Shown here: in pieces, positions 8,615 through 17,089 of the stretch
Layout: each line of letters begins with the position of its first letter
Position numbering within the stretch: position 1 is the first letter of the stretch
Assembly (NCBI RefSeq): GCF_026247885.1
Contig: NZ_CP110921.1
Location: forward strand, 1,178,001 to 1,242,000
Origin: Methylococcus mesophilus
Lineage (GTDB): Bacteria > Pseudomonadota > Gammaproteobacteria > Methylococcales > Methylococcaceae
DNA length: 64,000 bases
Direction of reading: 5' to 3'
Translations under genes and position numbers: made by a program
The notes under the pieces: model-generated
Databases searched by the model: none
What the model was told of the DNA's origin: nothing
Seen by the model: only the letters and a program-made list of their open reading frames with translations

Positions 8615-9076
8615 ATGGCGAAAACCTTCCCTGCTAAAACGACCCGGCCTGTTGGCCTGACCCTGCTGCTGGCGGGCCTGAATGCCTGCGACCCCCAGCC
8701 GGTGCAACCAACGGTCCAGGCCTCCGCCGCTTCCGAACAGCCCGCCGCCGCCCGAGGCGCCGGCGATTTCCCGACGCTGACGCGGGTCGAATACGTTCTG
8801 GAATGCATGCAGGAACACGGCGGTCAAAACTACGACAACATGTACCACTGCGCCTGCGCCGTCGACGTCGTCGCCAAGACGATGACCCCGGACGAGTATG
8901 ACCAGGCCGTGACCTTCACCAACCTGTTCGGCATGGGGGGGGAACGCGGCGCCGTGTTCCGCGATCCACCGCAATCCGAACAACTGCGCAAGAAGCTCAA
9001 GGACGCCAAGACGGCGGCGAACGACACTTGTTTTCCGAAGACGCCGGGGAGCGCCAGGGACCAGGAAGGGAGATAG
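8615..9076 (+). CDS. Small exported protein with conserved cysteines, function unknown
   Basis: 153 residues from ATG 8615. The N-terminus MAKTFPAKTTRPVGLTLLLA ends in AGLNAC, a plausible lipobox, followed by an Ala/Pro/Gln-rich linker. The folded part (about 50-140) has TRVEYVLECMQEHGGQNYD, then MYHCACAVDVVAKTMTPDEY and a last Cys in NDTCFPK. The cysteines are spaced like a disulfide scaffold; there is no CxxCH, so it is not a c-type cytochrome. I do not recognise a named family. It follows the DUF302 lipoprotein closely, which suggests a shared periplasmic job. Confidence 0.7.
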   Translation: MAKTFPAKTTRPVGLTLLLAGLNACDPQPVQPTVQASAASEQPAAARGAGDFPTLTRVEYVLECMQEHGGQNYDNMYHCACAVDVVAKTMTPDEYDQAVTFTNLFGMGGERGAVFRDPPQSEQLRKKLKDAKTAANDTCFPKTPGSARDQEGR

Positions 9077-9100
9077 CCGAGAGCAGGTGCGCCGATCACC

Positions 9101-9154
9101 TACCGAGGCGCCCCGGCACAGGCTCGAGCAGGACCTGTCGATGCGCCTCCGGTA
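9101..9154. repeat. Inverted repeat in a convergent gap (possible two-way terminator)
   Basis: TACCGAGGCGC at 9101-9111 pairs with GCGCCTCCGGTA at 9143-9154 with one bulged base. Between them acagg (9118) and cctgt form a nested stem. It lies between the ends of two convergent genes (9076 and 9179), where a structure serving both strands is expected. There is no T tract, so the role is inferred from position only. Confidence 0.5.
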
Positions 9155-9178
9155 TCGACGCGCACGACGGCACGGTCC

Positions 9179-10813
9179 TCATCTGAAATTCGGGGCGATG
9201 ACGCGCAAGCCATCGATCTCTCCGGCGAAGTCCGCCTTCGAGACGCGGCCGGAGACCAGGGCCCATAACGGCCCATCTTCAAATACGTATAACGTATCGC
9301 GGGACAGCTCGTTGCGGTACAAGGACAAAGCCAGCTCGCGTGCGACACGATCGATCTTGGCGTTATCAACTCTGCCGAAATAGGCCGCGTTCACCGTCAT
9401 CCCGTTCCTCGCAGCGAAGTGCGCCAAGGGCACCCAATTGGCCGGCTCGTTTTTCGGCGGAACGAACACAATATGTCTATATTTGGCGGCTATGTCAGTC
9501 CACTCCAGCGAAGTCAAGGGAGACGACCAGGTATATCGGCTGGTAAACATATCCCGCAGCCGGGCCAAGGCCGGGGACATGTCCGACACCTGCACGAGAA
9601 GCATCAGCACACATAGAATTCTGGCCGTTTTTATTTCCAGTTTTTTGAAAACAATATAAAAAGCTGCTATGTATATGACATAGAAAACCGGCCAGAACAT
9701 TCTTCCTGCCGCTCTAAATATCCGTGTCAGAGGCTCAACCGGCGCCGGAACACCATAGGAAATTAATTCATGGCTTCCAAACGCAATATGGTTTGAAATC
9801 GCGAACAGATATAGACATAGCGATAACAGGACTAACGGCGCGAGCCGCTTGGCATTCCATTCCAGACCATGGGACTTCAGCGTTTCGTACAGCCCCACGA
9901 ACAAAAGGCCCAAAATTCCCAGACCGAGGTAACTGAATCCACCATAATCTCCCGGTCCTTGTTTCTGGTCGCGCAGTAATATCGACCAGCCGGAATCGGG
10001 GTCGACCGGAGCCAGAACATTCATTCTATAATATCCGAAGCCACCGATTTCAACCCCGGTCCCCACCATGAAATATCCGACAACCCACATCACCAATACC
10101 GTGACGGTAGTTCCGGCACCAAACACGGCGACGCAGCCCGCAGTATTCGCCTGCGCCAGCCAACGGCGCTGCAAGAGATCGGCCACGAAAATCCCGGCAA
10201 CCATGAAAAGAAGATAAGCGTGTATAAGTGCCGTCACCGCCAGCAGCAAATACCACGACGAACTGCTGAACGGCCGCCTCACATAAAGATACAAACCCGC
10301 CAGCAACACCCATTGAGCGAACAGAGCATAATGAGCCGTTAGCCGCCAAAGCGCGGGTGGAGCCAGAGCAAAAAACACGCAGCCTGTCAGCGCGAGAATT
10401 CTGTCGTTGCCAATAGCGAAGAGAATCTTCCAGGCAAACATCGCCTGCAGACAAAATGACGCCAGTATCCAGAATCCGGAGTACTGAAACGGCTCTGGCA
10501 GAACCCCGTCAAACGGCTTCAGCAGAAGCGCCAACAAAGGTATCGAGTCGGTAAATACGATCGAGCTGCTGATCTCGCCGCCGTAGGCAGGATTGGCGCC
10601 GAGCGGGAACTGCAAAACCGGCGAGTGGCGGAAGAACTCCCAGCCGAGGTAGTGCATGGTGCGATCGACCATGATGGCATCCTGCCCTATCAGCCAATCG
10701 ACGTAGCCGGGATCGAGCACCCGTCCGCCGGTCAGCGCAACGAATACCACCAGTCCCACGAGGGAAGCGGACACCGGATTGATTGCCTCCCGGTGCCAGG
10801 CTGCATCATTCAT
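9179..10813 (-). CDS. Polytopic membrane protein, DUF6311/glycosyltransferase-like
   Basis: 544 residues with about ten to twelve predicted membrane segments, beginning near SASLVGLVVFVALTGG. A large loop after the first segment contains DWLIGQDAIMVDRTMHYLG and FPLGANPAYGGEISSSIVF, the acidic first-loop pattern of lipid-linked sugar transferases of the GT-C fold and of the DUF6311 family. The last 110 residues (WSSPLTSLEWTDIAAKYRH onwards) are soluble. The ATG at 10813 has GGAAG upstream. Parts of the gene, for example around 9640-9680, are much richer in A and T than the neighbours, which suggests acquisition by transfer. Its substrate and role in surface glycans are inference. Confidence 0.65.
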   Translation of the reverse strand: MNDAAWHREAINPVSASLVGLVVFVALTGGRVLDPGYVDWLIGQDAIMVDRTMHYLGWEFFRHSPVLQFPLGANPAYGGEISSSIVFTDSIPLLALLLKPFDGVLPEPFQYSGFWILASFCLQAMFAWKILFAIGNDRILALTGCVFFALAPPALWRLTAHYALFAQWVLLAGLYLYVRRPFSSSSWYLLLAVTALIHAYLLFMVAGIFVADLLQRRWLAQANTAGCVAVFGAGTTVTVLVMWVVGYFMVGTGVEIGGFGYYRMNVLAPVDPDSGWSILLRDQKQGPGDYGGFSYLGLGILGLLFVGLYETLKSHGLEWNAKRLAPLVLLSLCLYLFAISNHIAFGSHELISYGVPAPVEPLTRIFRAAGRMFWPVFYVIYIAAFYIVFKKLEIKTARILCVLMLLVQVSDMSPALARLRDMFTSRYTWSSPLTSLEWTDIAAKYRHIVFVPPKNEPANWVPLAHFAARNGMTVNAAYFGRVDNAKIDRVARELALSLYRNELSRDTLYVFEDGPLWALVSGRVSKADFAGEIDGLRVIAPNFR

Positions 10814-10869
10814 CGCTTCCGCCTCCCAAAGAGATTTCCCGACTCAGCACACATCATCCAGTGTTTGTC

Positions 10870-13440
10870 TCACCCCCGAGCGGGCAGCCGGCTGTCCAAC
10901 ATCTGACCCAGCGATTCGATGTCCACCGGCTTGGTCAGGTGATCGTCCATGCCGGCAAGTGCAAATTTCTCCTGATCGCCGGCGACTGCGCTGGCTGTGA
11001 GAGCAATGACGGGTATTGTCGGATCACAGGCACCCGCCTTCCCCGCCCGAATCAGCCGGGTGGTTTCGTAGCCGTCCATTTCGGGCATCAGGCAATCCAT
11101 GAGCACCAGATGGTACCGGCGTTCGCCCAGAGCCCGGAGGCAAGCCCGCCCGTCGCCTACCGCGTCGGCGGCGAATCCCAGCCTCTCGAGAATGGCGAGC
11201 AGCAGCTTGCGGTTGACGGGGCTGTCGTCGGCCACGAGGACCCTCCAAGGGCGCATCGACACGGGCGGAATCCCGCCCATGGCCGGACCAGGCGCCCAAG
11301 CGCCGGCTTGGGGTTCGGGCTGGCTGACTGGATCGACGGCGCCGGCCGACCCGCTCAAAGTCTGGCCGTTCCGGAGAAACCCGTGCGTCTTGCCGAAAAC
11401 CGCGGTGAACCAGAAACGCGAACCCTGCCCGTCTTCGCTGTCGACTCCGCATTCGCCCCCCATGAGCGTCACCAGTTTCCTGCTGATGGCGAGTCCCAGG
11501 CCCGTCCCGCCGTATTTCCGCGTGGTCGAACCGTCCGCCTGTTCGAACGGCGAGAATATCCGGTCCTTACAGTCCGCCGGAATACCGATACCGGTATCCG
11601 TAACGGTGAAACGCAGGGTCGCGGCCTCCGGCGTCTCCTGTTCCAGCGAAACTCTGAGCGCCACTTCCCCCCGCGCAGTGAATTTGACCGCGTTCCCGAC
11701 CAGATTGGCGAGGATCTGGCGCAGTGCGCCGTGATCGCCCTTCACCCAGTCCGGCACCGCGGATTCCACGTAACAGTGAAGTTCAAGGCTTCTGCTCAGA
11801 GCCTGCGCCCGGAACAACCCGATCGCCGCGTCGACGACCTCCCGCAGTTGGAATTCGGCCGGCTTGAGTTCGAGCTTTCCCGCTTCGATCTTGGACAGGT
11901 CCAGAATGTCGTCGAGCATCGCCAGCAAGGTCCGGCCGCTGCCGCGGATAATCTCCGCATACTCTCTCTGCCCCGCCTCCAGCGCGCCGTGGAGCAGGAG
12001 TTCCACGGCACTCAACATGCCGTGCAAGGGCGTGCGGATCTCATGGCTCATACGGGCCAGGAAGTCGCTTTTGGCCCGGGAGGCGGCCTCGGCCGCCTCC
12101 CGGGCACGGCGCGAGGCGGCTGCGATCCGTTCCTGCCGGCGGTATAGCAGGAAGGACAGCACGCCTGCCTCCACGACGACCGTCATAACGGGCGAGGCGA
12201 AATCGAGAGCCACACCGGCGCCGGTGAACGTTCCAACACCAAGCCCCACGAGCGCCGAGACGAGCGCCACGACTCCAAGCGTCGCCCGCAGCGCCGGCAA
12301 AAGGGCGAACAGCAGGGCTGTCACCAAGCCGGAGGCCAGAGTCGTGCCCAAGACGAACGCTTCCTGCCACGACGGCTCGCGGTAATAAGCCCCGGACAGG
12401 CTACCGTCAATGAGCACGGCGTGCGCCTCCGCGCCGGACAAGTCCGGCGCGACGGCGGTACGGTGCAGATCGCCCAGCCCCAGGGCGGAGGAACCGACCA
12501 GCACTGTCCGTCCTGCCAAGGTCTCAGGGGAGTACGCTTCCCGCAGAATGTCGAGGGCGGAGACCCTCTGGTGAGCATGACCCGCCGTCTGAAACCGCAG
12601 CAGCGCCACGCCTTGCCGGTCCACCGGAACAGTCAGATGGCCGAGTTTCAGCACCGGCCCGAACGCATCGGCCCCCACCTCGACGGCATCGGCACCGGCG
12701 ACGCGCATCAACAGCGCCAGCGAGAGGCTCGGGTACCACTGCCCTTCGTAGGCATGCAGCAGAGGCTGGCGCCGCAGACGTCCGTCCGGGTCGGTCGCGG
12801 TATTGATGAACCCGTGGCCGGCGAGCCCGCTGTGCACGGGAAAGGTATTGCAAAGCACGCTCTTCCCCTCGGGCGGGACGATGGCTTGACGCGCGCCGCT
12901 GATCGCAAGGGGAGCCAGAGCGCAGCGTGGTCCGGTGTCACGCAGATCGGGAGGGAAGTAGATCGAACCGACGGTCCCGCTGGCGGCGAGAACCGCGCCC
13001 AGGTAGCCGTCGTTGTCCTCCATCCCCGGCGGCACACCGCTGAAACCCAGTTCGAGCCCGAACTCGCGCCGGAAGCTGTCCCGTAGCGTGGAAAGCGAGG
13101 TGCGATCCGGCTCCGGGAACAGGATGTCGAGACCGATGGCCCGCGGCTTGGCAGAAGCGATCGCCTTGATCAGCGTTGCCACTCGATAGCGAGGCCACGG
13201 CCACTGCCCCGCTGCCGACAAGGTGTTCTCGTCGATGTCCACGATGACGACGTGGGACTCGGCCCGCGCGGCGAGGCGCACACGGACCAGATGGTCGAAA
13301 ATGGCGCCATCGAGCCCGATCCAGGGCACCGAGTCGGCCAGCCGCAGCAGCAAAGCCAACCCGGTCAGCAGACAGCCCGCGGCCAATACCGCGCGGGACG
13401 GCGTCTCGCCGGTGCCGCCGAGCCTGGAACCGGCATTCAT
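10870..13440 (-). CDS. CHASE2-domain hybrid sensor histidine kinase
   Basis: 856 residues from ATG 13440. A longer open frame to 14001 is rejected because it overlaps the ompA-like gene. A first membrane segment (about 17-35) precedes the periplasmic CHASE2 sensor (about 45-310). Three further segments lie at about 345-430 (FVLGTTLASGLVTALLFAL, GVVALVSALVGLGVGTFTGA, VMTVVVEAGVLSFLLY), the usual CHASE2 layout. A coiled linker leads to HisKA (SHEIRTPLHGM), the ATPase (NLVGNAVKF, GTGLGLAISRKLV) and a C-terminal receiver with Asp in LVLMDCLMPEMDGYE. A hybrid kinase needs an Hpt carrier, and one is encoded at 15853-16509. It follows FecR and OmpA-like genes on the same strand. Confidence 0.93.
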   Translation of the reverse strand: MNAGSRLGGTGETPSRAVLAAGCLLTGLALLLRLADSVPWIGLDGAIFDHLVRVRLAARAESHVVIVDIDENTLSAAGQWPWPRYRVATLIKAIASAKPRAIGLDILFPEPDRTSLSTLRDSFRREFGLELGFSGVPPGMEDNDGYLGAVLAASGTVGSIYFPPDLRDTGPRCALAPLAISGARQAIVPPEGKSVLCNTFPVHSGLAGHGFINTATDPDGRLRRQPLLHAYEGQWYPSLSLALLMRVAGADAVEVGADAFGPVLKLGHLTVPVDRQGVALLRFQTAGHAHQRVSALDILREAYSPETLAGRTVLVGSSALGLGDLHRTAVAPDLSGAEAHAVLIDGSLSGAYYREPSWQEAFVLGTTLASGLVTALLFALLPALRATLGVVALVSALVGLGVGTFTGAGVALDFASPVMTVVVEAGVLSFLLYRRQERIAAASRRAREAAEAASRAKSDFLARMSHEIRTPLHGMLSAVELLLHGALEAGQREYAEIIRGSGRTLLAMLDDILDLSKIEAGKLELKPAEFQLREVVDAAIGLFRAQALSRSLELHCYVESAVPDWVKGDHGALRQILANLVGNAVKFTARGEVALRVSLEQETPEAATLRFTVTDTGIGIPADCKDRIFSPFEQADGSTTRKYGGTGLGLAISRKLVTLMGGECGVDSEDGQGSRFWFTAVFGKTHGFLRNGQTLSGSAGAVDPVSQPEPQAGAWAPGPAMGGIPPVSMRPWRVLVADDSPVNRKLLLAILERLGFAADAVGDGRACLRALGERRYHLVLMDCLMPEMDGYETTRLIRAGKAGACDPTIPVIALTASAVAGDQEKFALAGMDDHLTKPVDIESLGQMLDSRLPARG

Positions 13441-13463
13441 GGACCGTCTGCCCGTCCGCCGCC

Positions 13464-14048
13464 TCAGCGCACGAAGACCTCGACCCGCCGGTTTCTCGGC
13501 TCCTCCACCCCCTCCGCGGCGGGAAACAACGGCGCGCGGAAGCCGTAGCTCTCCACCCGCATGATCTTCGGATCTATGCCCTCTTGCAGCAGCAGCGAAC
13601 GGACGGCATCCGCCCGTGCCGCCGACAGCCGCTCGTTGTGGTCGAAGTTGCCGACCTGATCGCTGTGGCCGATCAGCGTCACTTCGGGCAGAGGGCGCGC
13701 CTTGATCGCCCGCGCGATCTCCGGAATTTCCGCTTTGGAATCGGGCTTGGGTTCGGCCGAATCCTTGCCGAAATACAGCAAGTAGCTCAGCGGCTTGGCC
13801 GGGGCGGCCGCCAGCGCGGCACCGAACAGCGTCTGCAGCTTCGCTTCGTCCATGGGCCGGGGCTCGGAAATCTGGTTGGTCACATCCACATAAGCCGACG
13901 CTTCGGCGATCGTGCGGCTGGCGCCGCCGCCGGAGACTTCCACCCGTCCCAGCTTGCCGTCGTCGTCCGGCACCAGAACCACGGTGGTCGCCGGTGCGCA
14001 TGCCGCCAGCAGCAGACCGAGCAGCGAGATAAAACCGATACGTTTCAT
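13464..14048 (-). CDS. OmpA-family lipoprotein (peptidoglycan-binding)
   Basis: 194 residues. MKRIGFISLLGLLLAAC is a lipoprotein signal with lipobox LAAC. The C-terminal half is an OmpA domain: LSYLLYFGKDSAEPKPDSKA, then VTLIGHSDQVGNFDHNERLS and RADAVRSLLLQEG, ending NRRVEVFVR. The Asp and Arg that hold diaminopimelate are at the usual places (HSDQ and NRRVEV). It should tether the envelope to peptidoglycan. It sits 10 bases after the FecR-domain gene and 23 bases before the CHASE2 kinase, so the three are one unit. A role as periplasmic partner of the kinase is inferred from this position. Confidence 0.88.
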   Translation of the reverse strand: MKRIGFISLLGLLLAACAPATTVVLVPDDDGKLGRVEVSGGGASRTIAEASAYVDVTNQISEPRPMDEAKLQTLFGAALAAAPAKPLSYLLYFGKDSAEPKPDSKAEIPEIARAIKARPLPEVTLIGHSDQVGNFDHNERLSAARADAVRSLLLQEGIDPKIMRVESYGFRAPLFPAAEGVEEPRNRRVEVFVR

Positions 14049-14058
14049 CGCGATCTCC

Positions 14059-14496
14059 CTACTCCGCCCTGACCAGGAACTTGGTGCCCCGAATCCCGAT
14101 GCTGGCTTGCGGCGTATTGACTTTCACCGCTTCCGGCGCGAGCTTTCCGAACTTGCCGGTGGAAAAAACCGCCGAACCCTTGCGCAGGTAAACGTCGAAG
14201 GCATAGTCCTGCTTGATGGGGACGAACCGGTATCGATCGACCTTGAGCTCGGAACCGGGCCCCATGCTAATCCGGGTGCCATCCTGGAAACTGACGCCCG
14301 CGGAACTCGCATCGGCGGTCTTGAGCACATCGCCGGTATACAACGGCGCCCCGGCCGAGAGCGCGATGATCTGATCGTTGCGCGAGACCTCGACCTTCCC
14401 GCTTGCGGTTTTCAGACTCGCCACGGGGTCGTCGGCCAAGGCGGCGGCCGAAACGAGCGCGGTTGCCAACGCCACTGTGGAACGAATGTAGTTCAT
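14059..14496 (-). CDS. Periplasmic FecR-domain protein
   Basis: 145 residues from ATG 14496; a longer frame to 14745 runs back through the end of the cyclase gene at 14573. A signal peptide, MNYIRSTVALATALVSAAA, ends near ALA. The FecR domain follows: GKVEVSRNDQIIALSAGAPL, GDVLKTADASSAGVSF, then DGTRISMGPGSELKVDRY, and NTPQASIGIRGTKFLVRAE. There is no membrane anchor and no anti-sigma part, so it is not a FecR transmembrane regulator. Stand-alone periplasmic FecR proteins are often encoded beside CHASE2 signalling enzymes, as here; they may sense the envelope state for the kinase. Function is inferred. Confidence 0.88.
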   Translation of the reverse strand: MNYIRSTVALATALVSAAALADDPVASLKTASGKVEVSRNDQIIALSAGAPLYTGDVLKTADASSAGVSFQDGTRISMGPGSELKVDRYRFVPIKQDYAFDVYLRKGSAVFSTGKFGKLAPEAVKVNTPQASIGIRGTKFLVRAE

Positions 14497-14572
14497 GCCA
14501 AATTTCCTGCGGTTTCGTAGGGAAAGCAGGCATTGTCGGCGGCGGCCCCCCGCGCCGCAAGTATAAAGACCG

Positions 14573-15856
14573 TCAGTACACGGTGCCGTCCCGCCCGGCA
14601 TCGAAAATCCTGTAGCGATGCCTACCCGATGCCTTGGCGCGGTACATCGCCCGGTCTGCCCGCTGCAGCAGCAATTCCGGCTCCGCTCCATCGGCCGGAC
14701 AGAACGCCACGCCGATGCTGGCGGTAACGACGATGTGTTCCTCAAAGAGAGACACGGGCTCGGCTATGGCCTCCAGGATTCTGGCGAACACCGTTTCGAT
14801 GTCGCTCGCAATCTCCAGATCCGGCAGGATCAGGACGAATTCATCACCGCCGAACCGCCCGACGGTGTCGCTCATCCGCAATACTCCGCTCAGCCGCTCG
14901 GCGACCCGGGCCAGGACGGCGTCGCCCGCGTGGTGGCCCAGCCTGTCGTTCACCGGCTTGAAGCCGTCCAGATCCAGCACCGCGACCGCCAGCGGCGTCC
15001 GATGCCGCAGACTCAGGGCAATAGCGTGTTGCAGACGGTCCATCAGCAGGCGGCGGTTGGGCAGGCCGGTCAGTGCGTCGTGATAGGCGAGGCGCTCGAG
15101 TTGCCGGGCCTGGTCCAGCAGGAAGCGGATGTCGGAATGAAGGGCGACGAAGTGGCTGGTTCCGCCTCCGGCATTCTCGACCCGCGAAAGGTTGAGCAAC
15201 TGGGGATGGCTCTCCCCGTTCTTCATGCGGCTCCAGATTTCGCCTGCCCAGTGGCCGTTGCGCCGTACCGCCTCCCATATGTGATCGTAGAAAGACGCTT
15301 CGTGCCGGTCGGACTGCAGCATGGTCATGTTCAAACCCAGCAGGTCCTCCGGCCGGTAACCGGTCATGCCGCAGAAAGCCTCGTTCACTTTGATGATGAT
15401 CCTGTCGGCATCGGCCACGAGGATGCCTTCCATCGTGTTGTGAAACACGCTGGCTGCCAACCGCAATTCGGCAAACGCCCTGTGAAGTTCGAGCTGGTTG
15501 CGGATGCGGGTGCGGAGGACGGGGATGTTGATCGGCTTGCTGATGTAGTCGGCAGCGCCGGCTTGGAAGCCGTGCACCTCGTTCTCTTCGCCGCAGGCCG
15601 AAGTGATGAAAATGATGGGGATGTCGCGGGTGGCCGGATCGGCCTTGAGGCGTCTGCACACCTGATAACCGTCCATCGCCGGCATGACGACGTCGAGCAG
15701 CACCAGGTCGGGGGGAAGCCGCCGGGCCAGCCGCAGCGCCTCGTCGCCCGAAGTGGAGAACCGGACTTCGTAATCGTCGCCCAATGCGCCGCCCAACAGG
15801 CGGATATTGGAAGGCGAATCGTCGACGATGAGCAGGGTCGGCCGATATTGGCTCAC
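14573..15856 (-). CDS. Response regulator with PAS and GGDEF output (diguanylate cyclase)
   Basis: 427 residues from a GTG at 15856, which overlaps the Hpt gene stop as GTGA and has GGAAGG upstream. The receiver (about 1-125) has TLLIVDDSPSNIRLL, Asp in LVLLDVVMPAMDGY and Lys in ADYISKPINI. A PAS domain (about 135-250) is followed by GGDEF (about 265-420), with intact RFGGDEF and an RMSD inhibitory site at the proper distance. The protein should make cyclic di-GMP when its receiver is phosphorylated. The phosphate donor is probably the Hpt protein encoded immediately upstream, charged by the CHASE2 hybrid kinase downstream. Confidence 0.94.
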   Translation of the reverse strand: MSQYRPTLLIVDDSPSNIRLLGGALGDDYEVRFSTSGDEALRLARRLPPDLVLLDVVMPAMDGYQVCRRLKADPATRDIPIIFITSACGEENEVHGFQAGAADYISKPINIPVLRTRIRNQLELHRAFAELRLAASVFHNTMEGILVADADRIIIKVNEAFCGMTGYRPEDLLGLNMTMLQSDRHEASFYDHIWEAVRRNGHWAGEIWSRMKNGESHPQLLNLSRVENAGGGTSHFVALHSDIRFLLDQARQLERLAYHDALTGLPNRRLLMDRLQHAIALSLRHRTPLAVAVLDLDGFKPVNDRLGHHAGDAVLARVAERLSGVLRMSDTVGRFGGDEFVLILPDLEIASDIETVFARILEAIAEPVSLFEEHIVVTASIGVAFCPADGAEPELLLQRADRAMYRAKASGRHRYRIFDAGRDGTVY

Positions 15857-16509
15857 GGCTCGCCCTTCCTCGGCCAGACCCGGAGCGCCGCTTCCGCACG
15901 GAGGCTCTGCAACGCCTCCTCGAATCGAAGCCGTGCCATCAGGACGCGCAGGCCGGCGAGGAAAGGCCGGTATTCGGGGCCGGCAAGCAGCGCTTCCAGC
16001 CGGTCCAGCGTGTCGCTCGCACGGAGACTGCGGTCGGCCAACTGGCTTTCCAGCGTCGTGAGAACGGCGCCGAGAGGAGGCGCATCGGCTGCGGCGCGCG
16101 GAGTCTCCGCCACCGCAGCCGCCTCAGCGGGAAGGCCGGCCTGGAGCTCCCGCACGCTCCGGGCCACCGCATCCGCCAGCATCTCGGTCGAGGCAGCAAT
16201 CTCCCGCTCGGAACACGCCCGGAGCGCGGCATCCAACTGGCCGGCCGCGGTCCGGACCGCAGTAATGCCAAGGTTGCCGGCCTCGCCCTTCAGGGTATGA
16301 GCCAGGAGGCGCAGGGCTTCGGCGTCCGGACCAAGGCCAAGCCGGCGGAGGCGTTCCGGCGTGTCCTGATGGACGTCGGCGAAGGCCCGCAGGCTGTCCA
16401 GATAAAGTTCCCGGTCCTGTCCCAGGCGCCTCAACGCCGAGGCGGTCTCGACTCCCGGCAACTGCGGATATCCGTCGAGTTGGCTTTCGGGGGTGACGCT
16501 GCCGTTCAT
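15853..16509 (-). CDS. Hpt-domain phosphotransfer protein
   Basis: 218 residues, no membrane segment. The Hpt domain (about 20-120) has the phospho-accepting His in RLLAHTLKGEAGNLGITAV, the classic HxLKGxAxNLG pattern. The C-terminal half (about 125-215) is Ala- and Leu-rich, probably helical, and not recognised. The gene overlaps the receiver-PAS-GGDEF gene by four bases. Its job would be to carry phosphate from the receiver of the CHASE2 hybrid kinase to the receiver of the cyclase, completing a four-step relay. That wiring is inferred from the co-directional cluster. Confidence 0.88.
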   Translation of the reverse strand: MNGSVTPESQLDGYPQLPGVETASALRRLGQDRELYLDSLRAFADVHQDTPERLRRLGLGPDAEALRLLAHTLKGEAGNLGITAVRTAAGQLDAALRACSEREIAASTEMLADAVARSVRELQAGLPAEAAAVAETPRAAADAPPLGAVLTTLESQLADRSLRASDTLDRLEALLAGPEYRPFLAGLRVLMARLRFEEALQSLRAEAALRVWPRKGEP

Positions 16510-16538
16510 GTCTCCTCCGGCTCCGCTGTGGGCGACGG

Positions 16539-17081
16539 CTAATCCGTTGACCGAGAAAAGCTCATCCCGCCGCCGTTGCGCCCGAGATCCAAAAAAAGGC
16601 GGCCGCCGGACTGATGAAAATGCGACGCCCCCTCCAGCGACTGGATGAAGTGCTCGGCAACCGGCCCCGGCCGGCAGCGCCCGGCATCGGACCGGGTGAC
16701 GGCGATCACGATCCGGTCGCCGTGGGTCTCATAGATGCCCTCGCCTTTGAGGCATTCGGCCGAAAACTTGAGCCAGCCGTTGGCGAGCAATTGGACAGTG
16801 TAATTTTCAGGCTTGGACACCAGATGCGTCTTGCCGTGCTGATCCCAGGACTCCCATCGCCACAGCGGAACGCCGGGCACCGGGGATACCTCCCGGCGGT
16901 CGGTGGCAAGCGGCTCCGGCCGTTTCTGCACGACCGGCTTAGCCGGTTTGGCGGGTGCGGGCTGCGGCGGGGGCGCTACCGGCGGCTTGCCGGTACAGCC
17001 CGCTAAGCACACCAATATCAAGGAAATGACCGGCCACCGGCCAAACCGATCCGCCGGAATACGCAGACGCCCCGCTGCCAT
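16539..17081 (-). CDS. META/HslJ-domain lipoprotein
   Basis: 180 residues from ATG 17081. The segment RWPVISLILVCLAGC gives a lipobox (LAGC), followed by a Pro- and Lys-rich linker. The C-terminal half matches the META domain: WRWESWDQHGKTHLVSKPEN, YTVQLLANGWLKFSAECLK, then GEGIYETHGDRIVIAVTRSD and RLFLDLGRNGGGMSF. META lipoproteins are envelope proteins of uncertain role, some linked to heat-shock or drug tolerance. It lies 8 bases after moaA and 29 bases before the Hpt gene on the same strand, so it may belong to either unit. A longer frame upstream overlaps moaA and is rejected. Confidence 0.75.
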   Translation of the reverse strand: MAAGRLRIPADRFGRWPVISLILVCLAGCTGKPPVAPPPQPAPAKPAKPVVQKRPEPLATDRREVSPVPGVPLWRWESWDQHGKTHLVSKPENYTVQLLANGWLKFSAECLKGEGIYETHGDRIVIAVTRSDAGRCRPGPVAEHFIQSLEGASHFHQSGGRLFLDLGRNGGGMSFSRSTD

Positions 17082-17089
17082 CTTCCCTA

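Noticed and set aside
10870-14001. 1043-residue version of the CHASE2 kinase
   Set aside because: The first 187 residues lie in the wrong frame of the OmpA-like gene and are Arg- and Gly-rich with no domain.
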